From the NCBI GenBank assembly GCA_026929865.2, contig CM049395.1, positions 31,175,501 through 31,239,500 on the forward strand: a stretch of DNA of 64,000 nt, given 5' to 3'. Shown here piece by piece: positions 32,064 through 42,399 of the stretch. The position numbers were made by a program, and so were the translations under genes. The notes beneath the pieces are model-generated. The model did no database searches and was not told the DNA's origin. It worked only from the letters and a program-made list of their open reading frames with translations. The stretch is from Hyperoplus lanceolatus (lineage: Eukaryota; Chordata; Actinopteri; Uranoscopiformes; Ammodytidae). Each line of letters starts with the position of its first letter. The stretch's first letter is position 1.

Positions 32064-35000
32064 TTAGACACTGAAAACAGAAATTGTTGGATTAAAGACA
32101 GCACAATGATCCCGGTTTGATAATTGCATTCTGTTAACTTTCTCAAGAGTCAGGTAAATACTGTGTGTCCTACCTGCCCAAGGTGCCTCCAGCCTGGGTG
32201 TAGTATTTGTTGTAGTCCAGTCGCAGTAGCAGCTGAGCCAGATCAGAGTTTATCTGATGGTTCCTCACGCTCGAAAGAATTTTAAACAGTAAGGAGGACT
32301 GGCGTCTGAAGCCCTGAAATTTGAATATGTAGGGTTTTACAAATTATGTTTTCTTTCAACAACAGACAGACAAATAAGGAGTTGAGCGACCCTACCTTGA
32401 CCAGAATATCCATCTGAGCAGTTCCTCTCTCGTCCAATGACATCACACTCTGACTGTCTAGTGAGCAAAAGTTAAGACACAGCTCCAGGATCTCGTTCAG
32501 ACAATGAAATACCTAAAGACAGAAGCATTTACTCAGACTTCTCATTTAATGAGCCCACAGTCAGGGGAAAAAAAACTTAATTTTTATTTTGATTACATTT
32601 TTCTGGATGAATTGATTTATTATTTTAAAGATAAATATTTTTGGCATTTTTATGCTTTATTGATAGTGTTGAGACAGAGTTGAAAATGGGGCAGAGAGGG
32701 GAGAGACATGCAGAGAACGACCGCGGGCTGGAATTGAACCCGGGTCCGCTGCTGGCCGAGGCCCATGGAGGGGATGCCCTACCAACTGCGCATAGGGTGT
32801 CCCCATGAATTGATTTATTAATTGATTACATACCGGCTTGAGGAGGATGAAGGACTGAGCGAGCAGGTTACTGAGGAAATGGTCGTGGGCCAGTCTGATG
32901 CTCTCAAAGTCTCTGGTGGAGTTGATCAGCTGAAGCAGCTGAGAGAACTGAGACTCAAGCACATCCACCTACAGACACAGCAGGGAAATAACAAAATGAT
33001 CTAATCATAAGGGGTCTTTGAAGTTCATATGCAAAAAAAAATTCTCTATCTTGTAGCAGATTATATAGATTCAATTTCTTAAGTTATTCTACGCATACCT
33101 TGTGATCATCCTGTTAAACAACAGTTTTTTTTACAAATTCAATTTGTGAGTAGGAATTGTAATTATGTCTGCGTCCCAGTGCCTCTGTTTTACTTTATCC
33201 TTACCTGTAAGTAATACTGCAGGTTGTCGATGAGGAAGGCCATGTGGTTGCGTAGTCTCCACTTCACAGCTTCTGTCTGACTGGACCTGAGGTGTTTCCT
33301 CTGCATCTGCAGAGCCCAGCAGTGCTGCAGCTGGGACTGCACGCGCCGCACACTCAGCAGGTACCTGAACACAACGTTGTACCTGAACACAGAGGAGGAA
33401 AGGATGCTCAACAGCTATACTCCAAATACACAACACACCTTAATAAATGCTTTGACAGAGAGTAAAATGAGTACACACTTCTCCAAGACGGCAGGAGTGA
33501 AGAGGATGTGCAGCGGCCACTGGACCTTGTATGTGAGGCCGAGAGCCGCCCAGCCCGTGGGAGGGACCTCACGAGGGGAAGTGTCCTGTGGAGGAGTGGC
33601 TCCATCTCTGGGGCCTGTCGCCTCTGAAAGAACAGGTTGAATATCCATGAAGCACTCTTTTGCCCATTAAATGCCAGTCAAAGGTGCAAAACAATACAAA
33701 ACGGTAAACAAAGTAAATTTGACTTTTACGGTATAGGACAGAGTAGAGCAGAAAATGCTCAAATTTCTTCTAAATAAATTAGTTAAAAATATATATTAAA
33801 ATGTTTTATCTCAATTGATTAATAAAATAATTGTTTGAGCACTAAATATTTGGAGTGAAATTCAAAGTCCATTTCTCTTGTTACGCAGCATTTTATTCAA
33901 ACAAATCATGGGTGCATCTGCCGCTAGTTTGGTCTGGCTTTGCGAGACTAATCTGCCGCTGACACCTTGTTATGACAAACCACTGGATGGCGCTAAACAC
34001 AAAATAAAGGAGAGCATCATCTCAAAGTAAAAAGGTTTCTATTTGTATTACTTTCTGTGAACACATCACCTGGTTGGTTTTCATCAGTGTATACAGTAAG
34101 CTTTGCAGCAACACACCTTTGCTGTCTTTGCCCTGATAGTCTACTGTGAGGTGCAGCAGAGGCAGGAGATTGTCGTCGTCCAGGAGCACCTTATGAGCTG
34201 CCTGCTGAAAGGCCACATTCACATCTGTGGAATAGAAAACACATAGCATACAGATATCCAATCATCGTCTTAATATCTTCTGGGAGAAGCCTGTGTCATT
34301 TCCAATCAAGAAAAAAACTTGCTGGTTGAATAAAAGTGACTTTAAGTAAAACATTTCCAGGGTTATGAATCATTTCGGGCATGACTGTACATAAATAAAA
34401 CCTGCATGTGTTTGATTTGTCTTCTGCTCATATATAGATCAACTTGTTAGGTATGTCAGAGCAGCAACAACAAGTATTCTTTGCAGTGTTACTAATTAAT
34501 AATAAAGCCTGTACTGGGGGGGGGACTACTTTTACAGATTTTTTAATTGTTTTATTTACCATGTTCAGTGACAGCCGTCGGAGGCGTCTTCAGCATGTGC
34601 TGAGCAAGGTCAATAAAAACCTGGTAGAGCTCGCCACGACCCAGCAGGTAGAAGTCCTTAATAATCTGTGAGAAAATACAAATGTCAGCACAGATTTTTG
34701 ATCCAGAATCAATAAAAGTGTGATTAATACAAACCTTGAGCTGTTCGAGCAGATCTGCTTCCTCCACCATCAACGTCCAGAGATGCTGCAAGTCAGAAAG
34801 ATGAAGTCTTTTTAATTTTGTCGTATTGACCAGCGTAGCTTAACTTGCCATACGGTTGAAAGACGAAAAATAATGCACTAGTGTACGAGCTCACCTCTGC
34901 TACTGTGCTCCTGATGCGATCGATCAAATTCTCAAAGTCCACCAGGCTGAAAAGAGGTTGCTGTTTGAGTCTGTGCAGCTCTGCGGCAAACAAGTCCTCC

Positions 35001-36649
35001 TGGTGCTTCAGTATGGAGCCTATCAAACAAAACAATCATGCATTTTCCCCTTTGAGTGCTAAAAAGACAACATTTAGGTAATGCTTATATCAGTTCACAT
35101 AGATCGCAGCACAATAGACTTACCAGCTCTAGATGGGCCGAGGTTGTGATTTTCAAACATCTGGACAGACTCTCCAACAAAGAGGATCTTCTCAGCCACT
35201 CTGATGGGAATGTAAGAAGGCAGCATCTCCACTCGCAAGGAAAACTGCTGCAGAGACGGAGCCAGCATGTTCTCCTCCTCGATCAGCCTCTGCACCGCAA
35301 CACACGCACACACACACAATATCAAGAATATGTTTATAGAACTAAATATGTGCTGAACCCTTGTCCAATGTTGATCATTGTGTCTCCGTATCTCTCACCA
35401 GGTCCTGCAGTTCTCTGAGTTGTTTCCCGCTCAAGCCTCCCAGCCCCAGGTCCTCCTCCTCCTCCTCCTGGTTGGCAGCAGCTCCTCCTGCACTGGGCCC
35501 CTGCTTCACAAAGAACTCCTCGCTTTGGTCCAGCAGCAATCCGTGCAGCATCCACGCTGCTAGCTGCTTGTACATCACACCATGGCAAACAGCAAGAATC
35601 CTGCAGAATGCATATAAAAAAAAACAATACAAAAAGACAGTTTTTGTTCTTTTCAAGGTGTTATAGGGTAGGTTGCTGCAACAATTAATGCCTCTCATAC
35701 GAACACACACACACACACACACAGGGTGTGAGAAGTCACATTACTGTAGACAGAAATAAAGTGTGGCAATACTTAATAATATTGGCGGCGGTGGTCCGGG
35801 ACACAGCCTGGCCTAGCTGTCCAACTTCATTGTACAACTACCCCCGGGCAGAAATACCCTCATAAACTCTGGAAAATGAAGCGTGGGGGTTTGAATTGAG
35901 CACCGGACCTTATAACCAGCTAGATTAAGATCCGCCGTTCCCTTTCTTTGGTGAATTAGGGACTAAGCAGCGGTGTTTTAGCGACGGGGAAAGATTCCAA
36001 CGGCTTCCACTGTCACCTAGCAACTCTTACGGCTACTTGCTGCAGTTGGTGTAGCGCTCACAACGTCAAAACCCTGTTCTGCCTGTAAACAGACGGACTA
36101 CGGCTCTGACTACAGCGATAGGAGGTGGTGACATAAGTTCTCGAATGCTAAAAATTCTACTCGACCACACAACCAACCGAAAAAAAGAAAAGTGAAGTTA
36201 TGAATTTTAAAGACAGCTTAGATAAAACAGTATATGATTTTACTGCAGACATTTCAATGTATAACATCCAGTGTCCAATAGCCATAAACTGCAGGGTTGT
36301 TACATAATCTGCAGTGAGGGAACGACACAAGGCAAATCAAATAGAAAATATTTGATAGAAATGTTACATTTAGTTTAAAACCTTCATTCAAACATCTATT
36401 AAACAGGGTAAATAGGATTCTCTATATTAATAATGCATCAGGAGAGAACAAATTGCAGTACTGTTATATGGCGTATACAGCCAACCCCAAAAATTTAAAC
36501 ATAACTTTGAAACTTGAATTAAGGTTTTTCACAAAGGGAGCAAACTTCTTCTTACTTTTCCAAGGCCATGCGTACAGGAGGAAGCCCCCCACAGCTGTGC
36601 TTGTACACTGTCTCCAGGATCTGACAGCCATGGATCTAACACAAAACAC

Positions 36650-36688
<39 letters not shown>

Positions 36689-38932
36689 CAGTCATCAATT
36701 ATGCTTGCCAGTTGTAGACTGTATGAGTAATTACCATTTACTAGTTATTTAAGCACCCACAGTGTAACATCATTTTAATTTTATGTTGCGGCCAGTTTCT
36801 ATGCTCATTTAGTTCACATACGATTGACTAATAGTATTTCTTGGTGAAATACTTCTACAGACAATCCTTACCTTCTGTGATTTTATAGTCTCCACTACCA
36901 CCATCACTGAAGGAAACAGCAACTGGAACTTCACAATGAAAGAGAACAGTGTTAGACAAGGACGTGTGTTGTAGAAAGACTTTGCACTGTCGATGTATTT
37001 AGTAGGGGAGAACGGGGTAATTTGTCACATGGGTTGGATGTCACATTCGTTATATCTCGCCACCAGAGCGCGCTAGCTCTGAAATGTTGATATAAAAAAG
37101 GTCCAGAATTGGGATCAGAGGTCACATACATAGACTTCTTTGGAGTTAGACTGCTGCATTTCAGGTTAGAGGATGTTTTGTGTTTTTCATGTCAAATTCA
37201 AAATATTTTGCTTCTCAGTATTTTTCTTCTAGGCTTTTACACAATGGGTTTATAACAAAACACTTGTTACCCTCAGAAAGTGTGAAGGGTAAACTATAGT
37301 TTAGATTGTGGTTAGCAAGCTAATTAGTTGTCAGATGGTTGTTGGCCTTGATGCTAGCAAGAAATTCAAGTTGGGGTTGGTCGTCAAATTTTTTGGGGGG
37401 TTGGTTGTCACATGTTATCTCAAGGCTGCAGCCAGAAAAGGAACCCAATAACGAAAGAAATTGTCAAGCTGTATCCTCACTGACACCCCAGAGAAGGAAA
37501 GAATAGAGTAGGAAAAGGCAGCTAGCAAGCAAAAGAACAAAGGGCAACAAAATCAAAACAACCCAGTGCATCCCAAACTAGACCAACTGCCAAGGCTACA
37601 GAACGTTATGTAGGCCTATTTGTCAACTTGACAATGCAATTAAACATTTAAATTTGGTTCTGCCTCCTTGCCTTCTTTTTAAGATTTTTCCCATTAAGAT
37701 AACATTGTGACAAACAACCCCATAGTGTGTGACAACCGACCCCTTGATGGGGTTGGTTGTCACAATGTGTCAGAGTGTCTTTGATGGTAAATTACTTCTT
37801 CATTACAATAAGTTGGAAAAAAAGAGAGACACACATTTCTAGCCAACACCTTAAGCTTCAATTTAATGTAGGAATGGCTATTGACAGATGTTTTGGTGAT
37901 GAGCAATTCTCACTAGAGTAAAAAGTGTGCCTACTTACCCCGTTCTCCCCTATATTTTAAATTGAAAAACTATTTTTTTTTATTATTAATTATTTACCTG
38001 GTCCAGCTTGTAGTTTACATGAGATATGGTCAGATGTGGATCTCCAAGGAACTGAAACATACACACAAGGGGAATGAGCATCCTGTGACAAACCATTTAC
38101 CATTTGTTTGTTGTTGACTTTATCAATATTTTACCTCTTGTTCAAGGTCCAGCAGGGCCTGTCTGTATGGCTGCAGCATAGAGTCCAGCCCTGTGCAGAA
38201 AGCCCGCAAGTAAACCCCTTGGAGTCCTGTCTGGTTGGGCTGGTTCGTGTGATGTTCCTAGAGAACAAATTGTTGAAAAAATAAGTATTATTTATATCTT
38301 AGATAGGGAAGGGTGTACCCTTTACTGCAATAGTTTTTATCTTACTTTAAGTACATTTGCATTACATTGTCTCTGAATGATCATTTGATAAGTAAAAGAC
38401 ACTGTACAAGCTCCTTACCTAAAAAGGTGTTTAATTGCATTTAAGAACTTTACTCACTTGTTGATGGACATGACCAGTGTGTTGTTCTATGAACTCTGTA
38501 AAGCGTATGTAATCTGAGCCCAGTTTAGAGAGCCTGTTGAGAACGCTGGTCTCACTAGGGTGAAGGAAGGGTAGGTCCTGGGACACCTGTGGGTAAAACA
38601 AATGGATTTAGGTTTGAAAAGAAACACTGGATGCACTGCCTGAGCCTCTAAAAGAGAAAGGTTACTGTGATGCACACCACTTTGTTCCTCTGCCTAAAAA
38701 CCGTTGGCACGACCCCTGCTTGTCAGGCTTGTGCATAAAATATTTTTGGTAAACCTGGCTGAAAATCAACTATTCAAACAAACGCTGAATTTTGGAAAGC
38801 AATTATGCACTTCAAATGTTTCTTGATGTTCGTATAGCACATCTTTTACTTAATATTTACACTACCCATACTGCAATTAGAAAATTAGCAATACACATAT
38901 ATATATATATATATATACACATATATATATAT

Positions 38933-38993
<61 letters not shown>

Positions 38994-39407
38994 CATACAT
39001 ATATATATATATATGATGAGGGCACGTTGAAAAGCATTTAAAATGGAAAGAGTAGGCTATAGTGTTTTAGCTTGGTACAGTATATTTACTGTTATTGTAA
39101 TATTATTGTATTGCACTTCAAATTGCTGAATTTGAACCATTCTCTCCATACGTTAACTTACGCCAGCACAAACTTATAACTATTCTATCAATAAATACAA
39201 TACATTGTTCATACCTTAGACATGTTAAAACATTTGTTTACCAGTTTTAAAATAACAAAACGTATAAGCTAGCATGCCAGTGTTGACAGCGTTGTTTCGT
39301 CAGGGACTTGCACAGGGCTTCCGTTTTACCTGCAAACCTGTTCGTTTGTTCCATGTGAAAATGGTCCCCGGGTATCCACTCAACGCCAGCAGCAGCTCGT
39401 GAATCAT
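32064..39407 (-). CDS. tubgcp4: Gamma-tubulin complex component 4 (GCP4), 18 coding exons, 666 aa
   Basis: GCP4 is a core subunit of the gamma-tubulin ring complex that nucleates microtubules at centrosomes and spindle poles. Coding exons in transcript order: 39407-39330, 38586-38458, 38257-38135, 38051-37998, 36928-36872, 36635-36556, 35600-35399, 35289-35124, 35019-34895, 34785-34735, 34665-34560, 34224-34117, 33623-33479, 33382-33205, 32968-32834, 32512-32396, 32313-32174, 32070-32064. All are GT-AG and the 2001 nt stay in frame. The length equals the human protein within one residue (667). The start gives [14 protein letters not shown], the family N terminus. Typical words are [20 protein letters not shown] (GRIP1), [20 protein letters not shown] and [20 protein letters not shown] (GRIP2, gamma-tubulin binding). 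The final exon adds only Ser-Val-stop. Confidence 0.97.
32623..32804 (-). mobile_element. tRNA-derived SINE, copy B
   Basis: 182 bp in antisense to the + strand, with a tRNA-like head (A-box-like region after GGGGACACC, B box GGGTTCAATTCC) and the tail AATAAAGCATAAAAATGCCA. It is bounded by a perfect 16-bp target duplication, ATGAATTGATTTATTA, at 32607-32622 and 32805-32820. It lies in intron 15 of tubgcp4, same orientation as the gene, beginning 14 bp past the donor once the duplication is counted. Copy A is at 45752-45916. Confidence 0.93.
33922..33954 (-). mobile_element. Family B terminus fragment
   Basis: The sequence GGTCTGGCTTTGCGAGACTA is the reverse complement of the left end of the family B element at 885. 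Only the terminus is present, in intron 12 of tubgcp4. Confidence 0.55.
35704..36170 (-). mobile_element. Family B element fragment, inverted copy
   Basis: The reverse complement of about 1310-1776 of the window, with few differences, including the TG/CA microsatellite at one edge (35704-35723) and the CACGCTTCATTTTCCAGAG region (about 35873 on). It stops abruptly at about 36170, after the reverse complement of GGTCGAGTAGAATTTTTAGC. The element is therefore truncated at both ends. It lies in intron 6 of tubgcp4. Confidence 0.85.
36651..36686. repeat. (AC)n microsatellite
   Basis: Pure AC run in intron 5 of tubgcp4, about 15 bp before exon 6 as transcribed (the run reads GT on the gene strand, close to the acceptor). 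Confidence 0.9.
37003..37952. mobile_element. Inverted-repeat transposon remnant, 950 bp
   Basis: The ends are TAGGGGAGAACGGGGTAA and TAGGGGAGAACGGGGTAAGT (read inward), about 18 bp of perfect terminal repeat, with TA at each border as in TA-targeting elements. Inside, the word GTTGGTTGTCACA and its complement recur (about 37392, 37745 and inverted near 37708 and 37730). No transposase is recognisable. It lies in intron 4 of tubgcp4, 45 bp from the exon 4 donor. Confidence 0.8.
38892..39014. repeat. (AT)n/(AC)n microsatellite
   Basis: About 120 bp of AT dinucleotides with AC and ACAT interruptions in intron 1 of tubgcp4. It is long enough to be highly variable between individuals. Confidence 0.95.
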
Positions 39408-39720
39408 GTTGATACACTTTTAATTGATTAGAAATAAAAATGTAGCTGTGAGCCTCCCATTCATCCGACCAAAACAAACCGCCGCCAAGGCTGTCGCAGG
39501 TTGACTACGTTAGGACGCAAAGCACCACGGGACATGATAGATGATTTTCGCTTGTCATTTGCTTTCACGATAAATGTCACAAAATTAAAAGTGTCTTTAC
39601 TCGGTTTTTACAGTACTAAGAGACGAAAGCAATTTATCCTCTGTTGCTTCAGCACAAGATGAGCACTGTGAAGCATGAGGACAAAACAAAGCAAACTTTC
39701 CTGTTCAACCTGTCGCTGCC

Positions 39721-39746
39721 ACTGCGCTTCTGGGAAATGTAGTTCC
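39721..39746 (-). promoter_or_regulatory. ZNF143-type site in a bidirectional promoter
   Basis: On the - strand this reads GGAACTACATTTCCCAGAAG followed by CGCAGT, close to the ACTACAATTCCCAGAATGC type bound by ZNF143/Staf. It lies between the divergent starts of tubgcp4 (ATG at 39407, -) and the XTBD gene (ATG at 40271, +), where such sites are common in vertebrates. No TATA box is seen on either side. Confidence 0.6.
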
Positions 39747-40270
39747 TCTCCGTAGCGGCGTCGATCTTGCGTCAACACTCGGTCATGTAGCTAGCTAGCA
39801 ACACGTCGCAACGGAGACAGCTTGGTATGTCGTAGTTACTAGTCAAAACGATTACTTCAAACAGACTGTACACCCTAAATATATGACCACATTCGCGTTA
39901 TTGTAAAGTTTAATAGCATGTTTTAGTAGAACTATTGTCACTCGACCAGCCGATTGGCTTAACTTTACGTGAGTTGCTAAAGTCAATAGTGTCTGTGGCT
40001 TGTGTACATTAACTGGTTAGCTTAACTTGGCGATATCAAACAAGTTAGCAACAAAACGCCGGCTGTATGCGGTCTATACACTCTTAACTAGTAGTAAGCA
40101 CTGCCATATCAAGTCTCCTACAGTCTTGTTTAATTGGACATGTTAGCCTGATCCAAGCTAGCTGACAGCTGTACTAACCTAGGTGGCACATGAGGAAATG
40201 AGCAAGTGTTGTTTTTTCTTTGCTTCTTATCCGCAGTGTTTTTTTTTTTTTTGTTGTTTTTTATGCAGGG

Positions 40271-42013
40271 ATGGCGGAAGAGAGGAGCGGAGAAGACATT
40301 GTTTCAGAGTACCTGGGCCAGAACCCGCACCTGGCCCAATGGGTGGAGTCTTTCAGGGGCTACAGTGAGAGCAACAAGCAGTGGTCAGCCCGAAGAGAGT
40401 TCATCCTGAGAAACATGGAGGCTTTCCCAAAAATGGAGCCAGGTGTCCCCAGCAGCAGTCTGGACAGGCTGCTTTCTCTGTCCATGGTTTGGGCCAATAA
40501 CGTTTTCCTTGGCTGCAGGTAAGACACACATACATTGGTAGAGCAGAATGATGAAGAAACAGGAAGCAAATATGTAGAGGTCACTCACTCGTCTCTGTTG
40601 TCTTCATCTCCCTCAGCTACCCACAGGCTGTAATGGACAAGATCAAGGAGATGGGTGAGGGGATAGTTGTCGAAGATGCCCCAGTTCACAAAACAACTAA
40701 AGAACTATTTGCCAAAGGAAAACGTGAGTGCCACAGCTGGCAATGAAGTACACATTACAAGCAGACTTCTGTTTTTATTCTGCAACTTTGGTGTATACTG
40801 ATGATGTGGCTGAAATTTGTATTTATTTAGCAGGAACAGTGCAAGTGATTGAACAAGCATTATTTTATCATCTAACTTGATGGGAATATACAGAGTGACA
40901 GACACTCATGCAACAATTTCCAAGCATCGTGGACAATAGTGCTGTTGTATTGGAATGCATTATGTCCTCTCTCTAATATGTTGCTTCCCCACATGGGCTA
41001 TATATAAATATATAGCCTACATATACTTTAAAGAGCCATCTATAATCATACTACTTAAAAAATAATTCATCTATAGCTGCATTTTCTTTGTTGATATTCA
41101 AGTTTTTAAGAAAAGCTTACCCCTTTAACTAATTTTTTTACAAAATACAGACATTGTTGTATTTTTGCATTCAGCTATGAAATTGTAATCATTTCAAGAA
41201 AAAGCAGGATTAAAGAAAATGTGATCATCTTGAACAGCCTTCATTAGTGATTGTATGAATAAGTTTGATAGTGGGAACAACTGTTTATCCCCACTAATAT
41301 ATTTAAGGACTAGTTTCTTTCTTTCTTTCTTTTTTCTAAACACAACCACACCTGAGGCTGGAGTCTGTTTCCTCATTAGATGCTATTTATTTTATAATAA
41401 TAATAGATAAAACCTATATAGCGCTTTTCAAGTCACTTACTCAGTCATCACTGTCCTGCCTTTTGTGTCATCATTTGTAGAAGGTGAAGACGGCTGTACG
41501 AAAAGAGGAAGAACAGCGTGGCAGAAATCAGGACCGCTCCCTCAGGCTCCATTAGAGCACCAGCCCTTCTTCAACCGCCTCTACAAAGCCGTAGCCTGGA
41601 AGCTGGTGTCTGCGGGGGGCTTCGGTCCCAACCTGGATCATTTTGAAATACTTCGTAGCTGCGTGGAGTCGTGTAAAGAGACCGTGACCTGTGTGTTTGT
41701 GCCACTGAAGGACATTCAGGGCCTTCCTGCAGGGCGCACACAGAAGGAGGGTCACGTGTGTGAGATTCGCTGTCAGACTGTTTACATGGGGACGGGATAT
41801 GGGCGAGATGAGTCCGCTGCCAAAGCCATGGCTTCCAAAGAGGCGCTAAAAGTCTTTCAGGGACGCAAAGTGACAGTAAAGATCTGCAGGCGGAGGTTCA
41901 AAGGGAGAGATGTGGACGATCTGGTGTTGTTTGACGAACAGCCTCGGAGTCAGGGCTTCCCTCCCGCCATCAGCTACCCTTTTGAAGACGAGAAGCTGGA
42001 AGAAGCTTCTTAA
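40271..42013 (+). CDS. XTBD plus dsRBD-like protein of the CDKN2AIP/NKRF family, 295 aa
   Basis: Coding exons 40271-40518, 40617-40723 and 41481-42013, GT-AG and in frame (888 nt). Residues about 1-120 form an XRN2-binding (XTBD) domain as in CDKN2AIP, CDKN2AIPNL and NKRF: WVESFRGYSESNKQWSARRE, FILRNMEAFP, SMVWANNVFLGCSYPQAVMD, then a basic tail ELFAKGK. The last exon encodes a fold with FFNRLYKAVAWKLVSAGGFG and GYGRDESAAKAMASKEALKV, the latter resembling the final helix of a double-stranded RNA-binding domain. It lacks the G-patch and R3H domains of NKRF and is much shorter than CDKN2AIP. Probable role: binding XRN2 in nuclear RNA turnover. A non-coding first exon probably ends near 39823 (GTATGT donor), since the ATG follows an acceptor at 40268-40269. 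Confidence 0.85.
41387..41440. repeat. LINE-tail-like fragment
   Basis: AACCTATATAGCGCTTTTCA is the familiar 3' end of several fish retroposons. A similar piece, TTTATATAGCGCTTGTCTGA, lies at about 30018. Both are in introns and are too short to classify. Confidence 0.4.
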
Positions 42014-42388
42014 TAAAGCAGAAACTATTTGGGACACTTTCCCTGCTGTGATACCTGTTGACAAGTTTCATTTACTTATTGGAATTACTGAAGAAATTCA
42101 TGACTGTGTCGGGACCAGAGTGTTTTGCAGCTTAACATCATAACTTTGAAATCATTGAGTAACTCGGAGTGCTGTCTATCACTTTGCGCTTCCCACAATA
42201 TGTTGGTACCACACTGAAACCACAAGAATTCACCTGAAGCGGATGACAAAATGACAACGTTTTCACCTGCTTTCAGTTTTGCTGAGTTTTAGTTAGCGGA
42301 CAATGCGTGGGAAGTTGGGGAGTATGTGCCATTAAAAGTTTAAAAAACAGCTGTAAACTGCCAGAAGGCAAAATAGTTGAAGAGTTCA

Positions 42389-42394
42389 AATAAA
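42389..42394 (+). terminator. Candidate poly(A) signal of the XTBD gene
   Basis: AATAAA 376 bp after the stop. Another AATAAA overlaps the stop region (42013-42018), and further ones lie at about 42720 and 43558, so 3' end choice may vary. Confidence 0.45.
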
Positions 42395-42399
42395 GGAAG

